From contig JACCVC010000168.1 in the NCBI GenBank assembly GCA_013698305.1, forward strand, positions 1-64,000: DNA of 64,000 nt. Reading direction: 5' to 3'. The first letter of the stretch is position 1, and each line of letters opens with the position of its first letter. Positions 51,696-60,639 of this stretch are shown here, piece after piece. The position numbers and the translations under genes are program-made. This DNA comes from Chloroflexia bacterium. Its GTDB lineage: Bacteria; Chloroflexota; Chloroflexia; Thermomicrobiales; UBA6265. Under the pieces are notes generated by a model. The model saw only the letters and a list, made by a program, of their open reading frames with translations, made no database searches and was not told the origin of the DNA.

Positions 51696-53585
51696 ATGAC
51701 AGATACTCGAGGACGCGGCAGAAACGCTCCACGCGTTGCGGGGCGACGAGGTCGTCGCAGCGGCAGCGGATCGGCACGGACGGTCGCGGTCAAGCGCGTT
51801 GCGCCAGCCGAGCGAGAGCCGGTGGTGCTTCCACCAGTGATGTCGGTCACTGAGCTGGCGGAAAAGCTGGACATGGGGGGGATCGAAGTGATCCGCGAGT
51901 TGATGAAGCTCGGGATCATGGCGAATCTCAATCAGCAGGTCGACTACGCAACCGCGGCAAAAGTGGCGACAGAGTTGGAGTGGGAGACGCTGGAGGAGGA
52001 ATCCGCCGGAAACAACGCGGTGGCCAACTTCGAGGCGCGACGGCTCGAAAGCGATCAGGACCCAGACGCGACCGCGCGACCGCCGGTCATCACGATCATG
52101 GGTCATGTCGATCACGGCAAGACCAAATTGCTGGATACCATTCGCTCGGAGAACGTGGCGGAAGGCGAAGCTGGCGGGATCACCCAGCATATCGGCGCCT
52201 ATCAGATCGAGCGACAGGGACGCAAACTCACGTTTCTGGATACTCCCGGTCACGAGGCATTCACCGCGATGCGCGCGCGCGGGGCGCAGGCGACAGACAT
52301 CGCCGTGCTGGTTGTTGCCGCCGATGACGGCGTGATGCCGACCACCCGCGAGGCGATTGCCCACATCCGTAGCGCGGATGTGCCGATGGTGGTGGCGGTC
52401 AACAAGATCGACCTGCCGTCGGCAAACCCGGACCGGGTAAAGCAGCAGCTTTCGGAAGCTGGCGTGATGCCGGAAGAGTGGGGCGGAGACGTGCCGCTGG
52501 TCGAGGTGTCCGCCAAGGACGGTCACGGCATCGACGATCTTCTTGAGGTGTTGCTGCTCGTCGCGGACGTCCATGAATTGAAGGCGAACCCCGACAAGAT
52601 CGCTTCCGGCGTGGTGGTGGAAGCGAGGGTCGAGAGTAGCCGTGGCGCGGTGGCGACATTGCTCGTTCAAAGCGGAACGCTCAATTTGCGCGATGTGATC
52701 GTTGCGGGCAGCACCTGGGGCAAGACCAAGGCGATGTTCGATGATCATGCGAAACGGGTGCGACGCGCGGGACCGAGCATGCCGGTCGAGGTGCTTGGCT
52801 TGATGGATGTGCCGCAGGCCGGCGACACATTCATGGCCTTCGAGGATGAGAAAGCTGCCAGGCAGCTGGCTGAGCAACGACAGGCGCAGCGCCGAATCCA
52901 GTCATTGACCGACAATCGGCCGGTCAAGCTCACCGAGCTGTACGACCAGGTACAGGAAGGCACCACTGCTGAGTTGAGAGTCATCCTCAAGGCCGACGTG
53001 CAGGGCTCGCTGGGCGCGATCCAGAACGCGCTGCTGAAACTCAATGACGAGACGGACCAAAGTGTCCAGCTCTCGATCCAGTTCTCCGGAACAGGCGCGA
53101 TCTCCGAGTCAGATATTAATCTGGCGTCGACAACGAACAGCATCGTGATCGGATTCAACGTCCGCCCGGATGTCGCCGCCAAGCGCATGGCGGACGTAAC
53201 CGGTGTCGATGTTCGCTACTACAGCGTCATCTACGGGTTGCTAGATGAGGTCAAGTTGGCGATCACGGGCCTGCTTGCGCCGATATTCGAGGATGTCACC
53301 GACGGGTACGCGGAAGTCCGTGATACGTTCAAGTTGCCGTCGAACGATGTGGTGGCCGGGCTCTACGTGCTGGACGGCAAGGTTCCGCGCAATTCGCGGG
53401 CGCGGGTGCTGCGAAGCGGCACGGTGATGTTCGAAGGCAAGATCGCGTCCCTCAAGCGCTTTAAGGATGACGTGCGCGAAGTGGCCGCTGGATACGAATG
53501 TGGCCTCGGGCTCGAAGGATTTAACGACCTGCAAGTTGGGGATCAGATCGAGTTCCTGCACACCGAAGAAGTCGCGCGCACGTAG
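51696..53585 (+). CDS. infB: Translation initiation factor IF-2
   Basis: A 629-residue GTPase that brings fMet-tRNA to the 30S subunit. The N-terminal extension is short: a basic Arg/Gly-rich segment and then the IF2N helix bundle around MSVTELAEKLDMGG. The G domain shows GHVDHGKTKLLD (G1), DTPGHEAFTAMRARGA (G3) and NKIDLPS (G4), followed by domains II-IV. The ATG at 51696 has AAGGAG 8 nt upstream. E. coli IF-2 has about 890 residues; the difference is entirely N-terminal. Confidence 0.96.
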   Translation: MTDTRGRGRNAPRVAGRRGRRSGSGSARTVAVKRVAPAEREPVVLPPVMSVTELAEKLDMGGIEVIRELMKLGIMANLNQQVDYATAAKVATELEWETLEEESAGNNAVANFEARRLESDQDPDATARPPVITIMGHVDHGKTKLLDTIRSENVAEGEAGGITQHIGAYQIERQGRKLTFLDTPGHEAFTAMRARGAQATDIAVLVVAADDGVMPTTREAIAHIRSADVPMVVAVNKIDLPSANPDRVKQQLSEAGVMPEEWGGDVPLVEVSAKDGHGIDDLLEVLLLVADVHELKANPDKIASGVVVEARVESSRGAVATLLVQSGTLNLRDVIVAGSTWGKTKAMFDDHAKRVRRAGPSMPVEVLGLMDVPQAGDTFMAFEDEKAARQLAEQRQAQRRIQSLTDNRPVKLTELYDQVQEGTTAELRVILKADVQGSLGAIQNALLKLNDETDQSVQLSIQFSGTGAISESDINLASTTNSIVIGFNVRPDVAAKRMADVTGVDVRYYSVIYGLLDEVKLAITGLLAPIFEDVTDGYAEVRDTFKLPSNDVVAGLYVLDGKVPRNSRARVLRSGTVMFEGKIASLKRFKDDVREVAAGYECGLGLEGFNDLQVGDQIEFLHTEEVART

Positions 53586-53635
53586 CCGGATGCTGATCGA
53601 AGAAATTCTGACGTCGGCTGGAAAGCGAGACCTCC

Positions 53636-54031
53636 GTGACACGACGTACCCGACAAGTCGGTGAGCTGCTCAAGGAGGAGCTCGCCGACATCATCCGTCG
53701 AGAAGTTAAGGATCCGCGTATCGGATTCATGAGCATCACAGAAGTCGATGTGACGCAAGACCTGCGCCAGGCTCGCGTGTTCATCAGCGTACTGCATGAA
53801 GAGGAACGAGCCGGGACAATGGATGCTCTTGCATCCGCCGCGTTGTTCATTCGGCATCATCTCAAGCCGCGCCTTCGCATGCGTCAAATCCCGATGCTGG
53901 AGTTTCGTGCCGACCGATCGATGGCCTATGCGCAGCATATCTCCGAAACCCTTCGGCAAATCGAACGTCTGGACGCCGAACTGAACCGAGACCCGGAGGC
54001 TGGCACCGGGACAGGGGGGCAGACTGCATGA
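53636..54031 (+). CDS. rbfA: Ribosome-binding factor A
   Basis: A 131-residue KH-fold protein for 16S rRNA 5' maturation and cold adaptation. The core is RQVGELLKEELADIIRREVKDPRIGFMSITEVDVTQD in order, with the later LRMRQIPMLEFRADRSMAY. The start is GTG 53636, 50 nt after infB. The last ten residues are Gly/Thr-rich. The gene shares ATGA with the next start. Confidence 0.93.
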   Translation: MTRRTRQVGELLKEELADIIRREVKDPRIGFMSITEVDVTQDLRQARVFISVLHEEERAGTMDALASAALFIRHHLKPRLRMRQIPMLEFRADRSMAYAQHISETLRQIERLDAELNRDPEAGTGTGGQTA

Positions 54032-55035
54032 CGTCACCTTCGTGGAGACTTGATCATACGGCCGCTGCCGAGGCACTAAAGTTGCTGCGGAGCGCACGGT
54101 GCGTGCTGATGCCGACGCATCAAAATGTAGATGCTGACGGCCTGGCCTCGGCGATCGCGATGAGCAATGCACTGGCGCAGCTTGGAGTGACGGCCCGTCC
54201 GATGGTGTCCGATGGCGAGGTTCCGCATCAACTCGGGTTTCTGCCCGGTATTGAGGACGTGCTTGCATACGGTCGCGACGACTTGCCTGCATACGATCTG
54301 CTATGTCTCGTCGATTGTTCCGACCGGCGTCGTCTTGGCGACTTTTACGCAGACGATCCAGATCGGGTAAATGGCGACGTGCCGATCGTGAACATCGATC
54401 ATCACGTCACCAATGACATGTTCGGGCAAGTCAACATCGTTGTGCCAGAGGCCGCGTCCGCGTCCGAGATCGTCGCGGACATACTTCAGGCATGGAAGAC
54501 CGACTTGACGCACGATATCGCACAGTGTTTGCTCGCGGGAATCTACGGGGATACGCTGGGACTCCGCACAGATTCTACCACGTCCAGGACCATGCGGACA
54601 TCGGCGGACCTGGTCGATGCCGGAGCCGATCCCGCGCCGATCGTGGATGCGTTGTTCCGCGTCAAACCGCGATCATCGGTCTGTCTCTGGGAGCGGGCTC
54701 TTCGAAACGTTCAATACACTGGCGGCCTGATCTGGACAGAGTTGACGCAGGATACGTTCGATCGCTGCGGCGCCTCGCCCGGTGAGGCCGAAGGGATGGT
54801 TAACTTCCTCGTCGGCACCGAAGGCTCTGGAGCGGCGGCAATACTTTACGCGAACGACAAGGGTTGGCGAGTCAGCCTGCGCAGCCTGCCGGACGGCGTT
54901 GACGTGGCCAGTGTCGCCGCCGAGTTCGGTGGGGGCGGTCACCCACGCGCGGCTGGTGTCCAGATCGACGGTGATGAAGATGCCAAGCGCTCCTTTGTCG
55001 AGCGCGTTGGCCAGCTGGCGCGGGACCATCGCTGA
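54028..55035 (+). CDS. nrnA: DHH-family oligoribonuclease / pAp phosphatase NrnA-like
   Basis: A 335-residue DHH-DHHA1 phosphoesterase. Manganese-binding motifs are HQNVDADGLASAIA (the DxD-type motif), LLCLVDCSD, and the IDHHVTND box that names the family. The C-terminal DHHA1 domain ends with FGGGGHPRAAGVQ, the nucleic-acid-binding loop. It degrades short RNA (nanoRNA) and pAp. Start and rbfA stop overlap as ATGA. The first motif has Asn-Val for Asp-Pro compared with typical members. Confidence 0.92.
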   Translation: MTSPSWRLDHTAAAEALKLLRSARCVLMPTHQNVDADGLASAIAMSNALAQLGVTARPMVSDGEVPHQLGFLPGIEDVLAYGRDDLPAYDLLCLVDCSDRRRLGDFYADDPDRVNGDVPIVNIDHHVTNDMFGQVNIVVPEAASASEIVADILQAWKTDLTHDIAQCLLAGIYGDTLGLRTDSTTSRTMRTSADLVDAGADPAPIVDALFRVKPRSSVCLWERALRNVQYTGGLIWTELTQDTFDRCGASPGEAEGMVNFLVGTEGSGAAAILYANDKGWRVSLRSLPDGVDVASVAAEFGGGGHPRAAGVQIDGDEDAKRSFVERVGQLARDHR

Positions 55036-55040
55036 CGCCC

Positions 55041-55952
55041 ATGGCTCGACGACGTTCTGCTCCGCTGAGGAGCGGTTTTCTCAATATCGATAAACCACCG
55101 GGGTGGACGAGTCATGATGTGGTCGCCAGAGTGCGTCGCATTGTCGGAGAACGTCGCGTCGGCCACTCGGGCACGCTCGACCCTGCCGCTACTGGCGTTC
55201 TGCCGGTTGCGGTTGGGCATGCGACGAAGGTACTGTCATATCTCGAACACGATGGCAAGACCTACCTTGCCACGGTGAGATTCGGAGTCGAGACTGATTC
55301 GGGAGACCGCGACGGTGCGTTGGTTTCGCGGGATTCGGCGGGGCGCCTGGACGCAGCGGCAGTGAGAGCTGTTCTCGTTCGTTATGAGGGACGGCAAACG
55401 CAGACACCGCCCATGCACTCTGCGGCGCGGGTCGGTGGGCGACGGCTGCACGAGCTTGCCAGAAACGGTGAAGTCGTTGATATACCGGTTCGGACGGTGG
55501 AAGTGTTTCGCTGCGAACTGGTGTCATGGAGTCCTCCGGAGACTAGATTGCTCGTCACGTGTAGCAAGGGCACGTATATTCGCTCACTCGTTCGCGATAT
55601 CGGGCGCGACATGGGATGTGGGGCCACCCTTATCAATCTCGTGCGGGTCCGGGCGGGCGCATTTCACTTGCGTTCCAGCATTTCGATTCACGATCTGGAG
55701 CCGGCATTGGCCGCTTCCAGTTGGGGTTGGATAGCGCACCACCCGGATTTCGCGATGTCTGGATGCGATGTCGTGGTGTTGACACCGGCTGAAGCGCAAC
55801 GATGGGCCAATGGTCAGGAGCTTGCGCGGTCCGGGATTGCAGGGGACGTGCGCGTGTATGGCGCCGATTGGCAATGGGCAGGGACCGGCGTCTTCGACGA
55901 GACGGCGGGCGTGCTGCGCCCAACTCGCGTGATTCTCGGGAGGCTTTCGTAA
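55041..55952 (+). CDS. truB: tRNA pseudouridine-55 synthase
   Basis: A 303-residue enzyme that makes pseudouridine at tRNA position 55. It has GFLNIDKPPGWTSHDVV, the catalytic aspartate in VGHSGTLDPAATGVL, KTYLATVRFGVETDSGD and CSKGTYIRSLVRDIG. A C-terminal PUA-like part is present (VVVLTPAEAQRWANGQ). It begins 5 nt after nrnA and ends directly before ribF. Length is normal. Confidence 0.95.
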   Translation: MARRRSAPLRSGFLNIDKPPGWTSHDVVARVRRIVGERRVGHSGTLDPAATGVLPVAVGHATKVLSYLEHDGKTYLATVRFGVETDSGDRDGALVSRDSAGRLDAAAVRAVLVRYEGRQTQTPPMHSAARVGGRRLHELARNGEVVDIPVRTVEVFRCELVSWSPPETRLLVTCSKGTYIRSLVRDIGRDMGCGATLINLVRVRAGAFHLRSSISIHDLEPALAASSWGWIAHHPDFAMSGCDVVVLTPAEAQRWANGQELARSGIAGDVRVYGADWQWAGTGVFDETAGVLRPTRVILGRLS

Positions 55953-56903
55953 ATGGCGCTTCCGGAACCTCTCTCCAATCTCACCGAGCTACCATTGGAG
56001 AAACGGGTCGTAACTATCGGCACGTTCGATGGCGTGCATCGAGGACATCAGGCGCTGCTTCATGCCGCTGCGACGCGGGCACGAGAACTCGGTCTTGCCT
56101 TGACTGTGATCACCTTTGATCCGGCGCCGGCGGCTGTCCTGCGGCCAGCCCAGTTCGACGGAGCGATTCTCTCGCTCGCTGACAAGGTCGCATTGCTGAC
56201 GGCCGCCGGTGCTGATCAGGTCGTGGTGACGCCATTCACCACCGCGCTCGCTGCGCTTTCGGCTCGCGAGTTCTTTGAGGCCCTGGTTGGACAGGGATGT
56301 ATGGAGGAGCTTTTTGTCGGCGAAGCGTTTGCGCTCGGGCGCAACCGTGAGGGGACAGTTGACGTGTTGGCGAAGCTGGGCGCCGAACACGGCGTTCGGA
56401 TTGTCGCCTTGAATCGCATTGAGGACAATGGCGTGGTCGTCTCCAGCACCAGGGTCAGAAGAGTGATCCAGGCTGGTGACGTGAAGGCCGCTGGCGACAT
56501 GCTTGGCCGGCCCTTCAAGATCGTTGGCGACGTTATCCACGGCGCACATGTGGGCCGAACGATTGGCTATCCTACCGCGAACGTCTTGCCTCCGGAAGGG
56601 CAGGTTCAACTCGCCGACGGTATCTACGCGACGATGGCGGCGCTGCCGGGAGAAACGAAGCCGTTGCCGGCGATGACGTATATCGGTACGCGTCCCGCGT
56701 TGAACACCGGCAGGAGGCTGATCGAGACGCACATTCTCGACTTCGACGGTGATCTCTACGGCCAGTGCATAGCGGTGGAATTCATCGACAGGTTGCGGTC
56801 GGACGCGGACTTCCCATCGCTGGACGAGCTAGTGGCGCAGTTGCGGCGCGATGAGGCGGCAACACGGCGTGTGCTCACCGGGGCGGGGTTTTACAATAAC
56901 TGA
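55953..56903 (+). CDS. ribF: Bifunctional riboflavin kinase / FAD synthetase
   Basis: A 316-residue enzyme. Residues 1-190 are the FAD synthetase domain: VVTIGTFDGVHRGHQALL, VITFDPAPAAVL and VSSTRVRRVI. Residues 190-310 are the riboflavin kinase domain: GRPFKIVGDVIHGAHVGRTIGYPTANV and the nucleophile region HILDFDGDLYG. It makes FMN and FAD from riboflavin. ATG 55953 follows the truB stop directly, with GGGAGG 9 nt upstream. No FMN riboswitch is seen. Confidence 0.96.
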   Translation: MALPEPLSNLTELPLEKRVVTIGTFDGVHRGHQALLHAAATRARELGLALTVITFDPAPAAVLRPAQFDGAILSLADKVALLTAAGADQVVVTPFTTALAALSAREFFEALVGQGCMEELFVGEAFALGRNREGTVDVLAKLGAEHGVRIVALNRIEDNGVVVSSTRVRRVIQAGDVKAAGDMLGRPFKIVGDVIHGAHVGRTIGYPTANVLPPEGQVQLADGIYATMAALPGETKPLPAMTYIGTRPALNTGRRLIETHILDFDGDLYGQCIAVEFIDRLRSDADFPSLDELVAQLRRDEAATRRVLTGAGFYNN

Positions 56904-56929
56904 CGTCGGTGGAATGCGGCGGCTCGCAA

Positions 56930-56959
56930 TTGGTAGAATCAGCGGGATTTTGGTAAAGT
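56930..56959 (+). promoter_or_regulatory. Promoter of infC-rpmI-rplT
   Basis: TTGGTA (56930-56935) and TAAAGT (56954-56959) at an 18-nt spacing. Transcription would start near 56966, leaving an 87-nt leader before infC. Confidence 0.5.
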
Positions 56960-57040
56960 ACAGGTTGAGTCGCTGACATTACGGTGACGGCGCAGATCCG
57001 TTGCCGGTGTTTGTATGTCCTACAACAACGAGTACATTCC

Positions 57041-57055
57041 AGGAGGCAAGCTATT
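57041..57055 (+). promoter_or_regulatory. Ribosome site fixing an ATT start for infC
   Basis: A perfect AGGAGG (57041-57046) with 6-nt spacing precedes ATT at 57053. The next codons read SRPVQTRVNDRIRV, the normal IF-3 N-terminus. No ATG, GTG or TTG lies at a suitable distance. Confidence 0.85.
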
Positions 57056-57604
57056 TCTAGACCGGTTCAAACTCGCGTCAACGACCGTATTCGTGTTCGC
57101 GAGGTAAGATTAATTGACGACGAAGGGCAGCAGTTCGGGGTCGTTCCGACGCGCGAAGCGCTCATGATGGCGCGGGAGAAGGGGTTGGATCTCGTAGAGG
57201 TCGCCGCAAACGCGCAACCACCTGTGTGTCGTCTCATGGATTACGGCAAGTACCGCTACGAGCAAAGTCGCAAGGAGCGGGAAACCCGGAAGAACCAGCA
57301 TGTGACCAAGGTCAAGGAAGTTCGTGTCGAGCCAAAGATTGGCGGGCACGATCTCGAGACCAAGGGGCGCCAGGCCGAGCGATTTCTCAAGGCCGGTGAC
57401 AAGGTCAAATTGTCCGTGCTGTTTCGTGGACGATCGATCACGCACCCGGAACTGGGCAGAGATTTGCTTCAGAAGCTCTCCGAGCAACTCAGCGATGTCG
57501 GAGCCGTGGAGCAAGGCGCTCGTATGGAAGGGCGCACGATGACCATGTACATGGCTCCGGCACGGGCGAAATCCGAGGCCAGCGGTAGCGGAAAAGAAGG
57601 GTAG
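57053..57604 (+). CDS. infC: Translation initiation factor IF-3
   Basis: A 183-residue factor that keeps subunits apart and checks the start codon. Segments in order: RVNDRIRVREVRLIDDEG, VEVAANAQPPVCRLMDYGKYRYEQ, the helical linker KVKEVRVEPKIGGHDLETK, and VLFRGRSITHPELG. The start is the rare codon ATT, placed by AGGAGG at 6 nt. IF-3 discriminates against such starts, so this allows autoregulation, as known in E. coli. It precedes rpmI by 5 nt and has its own promoter. Confidence 0.95.
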   Translation: MSRPVQTRVNDRIRVREVRLIDDEGQQFGVVPTREALMMAREKGLDLVEVAANAQPPVCRLMDYGKYRYEQSRKERETRKNQHVTKVKEVRVEPKIGGHDLETKGRQAERFLKAGDKVKLSVLFRGRSITHPELGRDLLQKLSEQLSDVGAVEQGARMEGRTMTMYMAPARAKSEASGSGKEG

Positions 57605-57609
57605 TTGGC

Positions 57610-57822
57610 GTGGCAAATCGAGGAAAACTCAAGACGCACAAGGGTGCGAAGCGTCGATTCAAGATCACCGGAACGGGCAAGATTATGCACGCCAAGGGCA
57701 TGAAGAGCCACCGGAGGCGCAAGAAATCGGCGCGCGTGAAGCGGCAATTCGACAAGATGCTGGTGATGAACCCGGCCTCGACGAAACGCGTGCGGAAGAT
57801 GCTTCCTCACGGACTCAAGTAG
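57610..57822 (+). CDS. rpmI: 50S ribosomal protein L35
   Basis: A 70-residue basic protein of the large subunit. KLKTHKGAKRRFKITGTGKI and the later HRRRKKSARVKRQ are typical, and the C-terminus VRKMLPHGLK is slightly longer than average. The start is GTG 57610, 5 nt after infC. The infC-rpmI-rplT order is the universal bacterial operon. Confidence 0.94.
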   Translation: MANRGKLKTHKGAKRRFKITGTGKIMHAKGMKSHRRRKKSARVKRQFDKMLVMNPASTKRVRKMLPHGLK

Positions 57823-57869
57823 CCAGTCAATAGCTCGCGTGTGGCACGCGTGACGGAGGATTCAACGCA

Positions 57870-58235
57870 ATGGCTCGTGTAAAGAGGGGCGTCACCGCCC
57901 ATCGTCGGCACCGAAAGGTACTGGCGCAAACCAAGGGACACCGAGGCACACGCAACCGATTGTTCAAGCGCGCGAATGAGTCGCTGATGCGATCGCTTGC
58001 ATTTCAGTATCGTGACCGCCGGAATCGAAAGCGCGAAATGCGCAAACTGTGGATTCAGCGGATCAACGCGGCCAGCAGGGCCAACGGTCTGCAATACTCG
58101 CGGCTGATCTATGGCTTGTCCACGGCAGGCGTCGACATCGACCGGAAGATGCTCGCCGATCTCGCGGTCCGCGATGAGGAAGCGTTTGCTGCGATCGTCG
58201 AGGCGGCACGCCAGGCATTGCCGGGGTCTGCATAG
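57870..58235 (+). CDS. rplT: 50S ribosomal protein L20
   Basis: A 121-residue 23S rRNA-binding assembly protein. It has MARVKRGVTAHRRHRKVL, the YRDRRNRKREMRKLWIQRINAA segment, and GVDIDRKMLADLAVRDE near the end. ATG 57870 has GGAGG about 10 nt upstream. L20 represses this operon in other bacteria; no leader pseudoknot could be assigned here. Confidence 0.96.
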   Translation: MARVKRGVTAHRRHRKVLAQTKGHRGTRNRLFKRANESLMRSLAFQYRDRRNRKREMRKLWIQRINAASRANGLQYSRLIYGLSTAGVDIDRKMLADLAVRDEEAFAAIVEAARQALPGSA

Positions 58236-58248
58236 AGCCATCGTGGCG

Positions 58249-59058
58249 ATGGATCACGATCAGTCACAATGGCGTGAAATAGCCAGCGCTAACAATCCTC
58301 AAATGAAACTGATGCGCTCGCTCAGTCGCCGGAAAGCCCGGCTAGCTGAGCGGGCGTTTCTGCTGGAAGGCCGTCGGCTGATCGAGGACGCGTTGGGCGC
58401 GGGCATGGACGTCAGAAAGCTGCTCATCCGTGACGATGTCAATTCAGCCTGTGTGAGCAGGCTCCAGCGGCCTGGCATTGATGTGTTCCGTGTGGCCGCC
58501 GGCATCTTCGATCATTCCAGCAACGTCGAACAGAGCCAGGGATTTGCCGCGATCTGCGCGATGCCTGAACCTGCTGACCCGCGTTTGCCCGAAGGTAGCG
58601 ACCTCCTGATTCTCGATCAGCTACGCGATCCCGGCAATATGGGGACGGCATTACGGTCGGCTGCCGCGTCGGGGATCACCACGGTGCTGATTATGCCTTC
58701 CAGTGTTGACCCGTTCGCGCCAAAGGCGGTGAGATCAGGGATGGGCGCGCATTTTCGACTCAGTATCGGCGAGTTCGATGCGGGTTGGAATACGGCGCTC
58801 CGCGCGTCCAGGACGAGGTTGGTGCTGGCGGAGATGAACGGCGAGCAGGATTACGACTCCTTCGATTGGACTGACCCCTTTGTATTGGTGCTCGGGGGCG
58901 AAACGCACGGCTCTTCATCTGAGCTGTCCGATCTGAAGTCAACCAGTGTTCGAATCCCAATGGCCGGGGATGTCGAGAGTCTCAACGTTGCCGTGGCGGG
59001 CTCGATCGTGATGTTCGAGGCGGCTCGGCAACGGCGGGCTACCGCGTCTCTGGGCTGA
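58249..59058 (+). CDS. TrmH/SpoU-family RNA methyltransferase
   Basis: A 269-residue 2'-O-ribose methyltransferase. The N-terminal substrate domain has LSRRKARLAERAFLLEGRRLIEDA. The SpoU domain carries motif 1 LDQLRDPGNMGTALRSAAA, motif 2 LVLGGETHG and motif 3 RIPMAGDVESLNVAVAGSI. The start is ATG 58249; GTG 58243 is in frame. It follows rplT by 13 nt, a common place for a 23S rRNA methyltransferase. The target nucleotide is unknown. Confidence 0.91.
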   Translation: MDHDQSQWREIASANNPQMKLMRSLSRRKARLAERAFLLEGRRLIEDALGAGMDVRKLLIRDDVNSACVSRLQRPGIDVFRVAAGIFDHSSNVEQSQGFAAICAMPEPADPRLPEGSDLLILDQLRDPGNMGTALRSAAASGITTVLIMPSSVDPFAPKAVRSGMGAHFRLSIGEFDAGWNTALRASRTRLVLAEMNGEQDYDSFDWTDPFVLVLGGETHGSSSELSDLKSTSVRIPMAGDVESLNVAVAGSIVMFEAARQRRATASLG

Positions 59059-59062
59059 TTTG

Positions 59063-59091
59063 TCGACAGTTGCGCCGATTTTGAGTACACT
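59063..59091 (+). promoter_or_regulatory. Promoter of the HU gene
   Basis: TCGACA (59063-59068) and TACACT (59086-59091) with a 17-nt spacer. Transcription would start near 59098, about 70 nt before the HU start. Confidence 0.65.
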
Positions 59092-59170
59092 CCGTGATTG
59101 ATAACGTGAAGTTCCATTGTGGAATGGGGGTTTTCGCCGATTGACGGACCCTCGCCTGAAAGGAAGCACT

Positions 59171-59446
59171 ATGCGAAAGCAGGAACTTGTCAAGGCAGTA
59201 GCGGACTCGATGGGATCGAGTGAGTCCGAGGCGTCGAAGGCTGTCAACGCCGTCTTTGAGGTAATTGAGTCGAGTCTCGCGAAGGGGGACGATGTGACCG
59301 TGAGTGGATTCGGTTCGTTCAAGGTCGTCGAACGGTCGGCTCGCGAGGGACGAAACCCCCAGACTGGCGCATCAATGACGATCGCCGCCAAGAAGGCGCC
59401 TGTCTTCCGAGCTGGCACGCAGCTTAAGCGCTCCGTCGAGGGATAA
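59171..59446 (+). CDS. hup: DNA-binding protein HU
   Basis: A 91-residue histone-like dimer that bends DNA and organises the nucleoid. It shows MRKQELVKAVADSMGSSESEA, GDDVTVSGFGSFKVVERSAREGRNPQTG in order, and IAAKKAPVFRAGTQLK. The DNA-binding arm has the NPQTG turn. ATG 59171 has AAGGAAG 6 nt upstream. It has its own promoter and a terminator after it, so it is monocistronic. HU rather than IHF, by length and arm sequence. Confidence 0.94.
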   Translation: MRKQELVKAVADSMGSSESEASKAVNAVFEVIESSLAKGDDVTVSGFGSFKVVERSAREGRNPQTGASMTIAAKKAPVFRAGTQLKRSVEG

Positions 59447-59474
59447 GGTCTCCCAAATACGGTACTCCACTAAG

Positions 59475-59514
59475 AACGCCCGGCCCCATGAGTATTGTGG
59501 GACCGGGCGTTTTG
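59475..59514. terminator. Bidirectional terminator between HU and plsX
   Basis: Arms AACGCCCGG (59475-59483) and CCGGGCGTT (59503-59511), extended by CCC/GGG after one mismatch, followed by TTT on the plus strand. It lies between convergent genes. Confidence 0.82.
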
Positions 59515-59538
59515 GATTGTGCAGGCGTTCAGGAGGCG

Positions 59539-60573
59539 TTAAGAGTGCTCGTCAGCATCCCGAGCTTCTGGCTCCTGGGCGATCCGTTCCGCAATGCGGG
59601 AGGGCAAACGCTGCTCGCTGCTACGTGCCGCGACGCCCAGCGCATTCTCGATGGCGAGCGCGTTGGAGCGTCCATGAGCGATGATTGCGGTCCCATCGAT
59701 CCCCAGGAGCGGAGCTCCGCCGATTTCCGCATAGTCGAGACGTCGGCGGAGTTCTTGAAACGCGGGTCGAAGAGCAAGCGCGGCGAGCTTCCGAAGCGGG
59801 GATGCCGTTAGAAGCTCCTTGAGCGATTCGGTGAGCAGCGCGGCAGTGCCCTCCGCCGTCTTGAGCGCGACATTGCCAGTGAAGCCATCGGTGACGACGA
59901 TGTCAACCACGCCGAGGGCAATATCCCTGCCTTCGACGTTGCCTCGAAAGTCGATGCCGTGGGTGGAGGCGAGCAGCTTGTGAGCCGCGAGGGTTAGTTG
60001 ATTGCCTTTGCCGGGCTCCTCGCCATTGCTGAGCAGGCCAATCGTGGGTTCCGGGACGTTGAGCACATATCGGGCGTAGGTCTGCCCCATGAGCGCGAAC
60101 TGGACGAGGTGCACCGGCTTGGGATCAGTCACTGCTCCGAGGTCCAGCACCAGGGTTTTGCCTTTGAGCGCTGGCATGTATGAGCCGATGGCGGGGCGAT
60201 CCACCCCCTTGATTCTCCCAAGGCTCATGAGCGTGCCGGCCATGACCGCGCCGCTGTTGCCCGCTGACAGCATCGCCGATGCATCGCCGTCCTTCACCGC
60301 CTGTATGGCGCGCATGAGGCTACTGTCGGGCTTGCGTCGTACAGCCTGGGCCGGATGGTCGTCCATGGTGATGATTTCGCTCGTATCGACAACGTCGATG
60401 TCGACGCCCTGGGTGTCTAGACGCTCCAGCGTTGCCCCGATCAAGGATTCGTCGCCGTGTAGAAGAAGAGACACTCCAAACCGCCGTGCTCCAGAGACGG
60501 CACCGGAGACCACAACTTCAGGACCGTGGTCTCCGCCCATCGCATCGACTGCTATCACCAGTTTGGTCGGCAT
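59539..60573 (-). CDS. plsX: Phosphate acyltransferase PlsX
   Basis: A 344-residue enzyme that makes acyl-phosphate from acyl-ACP for PlsY. It shows AVDAMGGDHGPEVVVSGA, DASAMLSAGNSGAVMAGTL, LLSNGEEPGKGN and VVTDGFTGNVALKTAEG. Length is normal. It is downstream of gyrB by 66 nt on the same strand and convergent with HU. rpmF and fab genes, frequent neighbours elsewhere, are absent. Confidence 0.95.
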   Translation of the reverse strand: MPTKLVIAVDAMGGDHGPEVVVSGAVSGARRFGVSLLLHGDESLIGATLERLDTQGVDIDVVDTSEIITMDDHPAQAVRRKPDSSLMRAIQAVKDGDASAMLSAGNSGAVMAGTLMSLGRIKGVDRPAIGSYMPALKGKTLVLDLGAVTDPKPVHLVQFALMGQTYARYVLNVPEPTIGLLSNGEEPGKGNQLTLAAHKLLASTHGIDFRGNVEGRDIALGVVDIVVTDGFTGNVALKTAEGTAALLTESLKELLTASPLRKLAALALRPAFQELRRRLDYAEIGGAPLLGIDGTAIIAHGRSNALAIENALGVAARSSEQRLPSRIAERIAQEPEARDADEHS

Positions 60574-60639
60574 CAGAAGAGATCTCCAGCGGCGATCGGA
60601 GGGTGCGCATGACGATCAGCGAGCGCGCTGAGGTCTATC

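Noticed and set aside
51678..52877. Long minus-strand open frame opposite infB
   Set aside because: Antisense to the IF-2 GTPase domain; no ribosome site and no recognisable domain.
56904..57052. FMN riboswitch near ribF
   Set aside because: The gap lies downstream of ribF and serves infC; no RFN-element sequence was seen in or before ribF.
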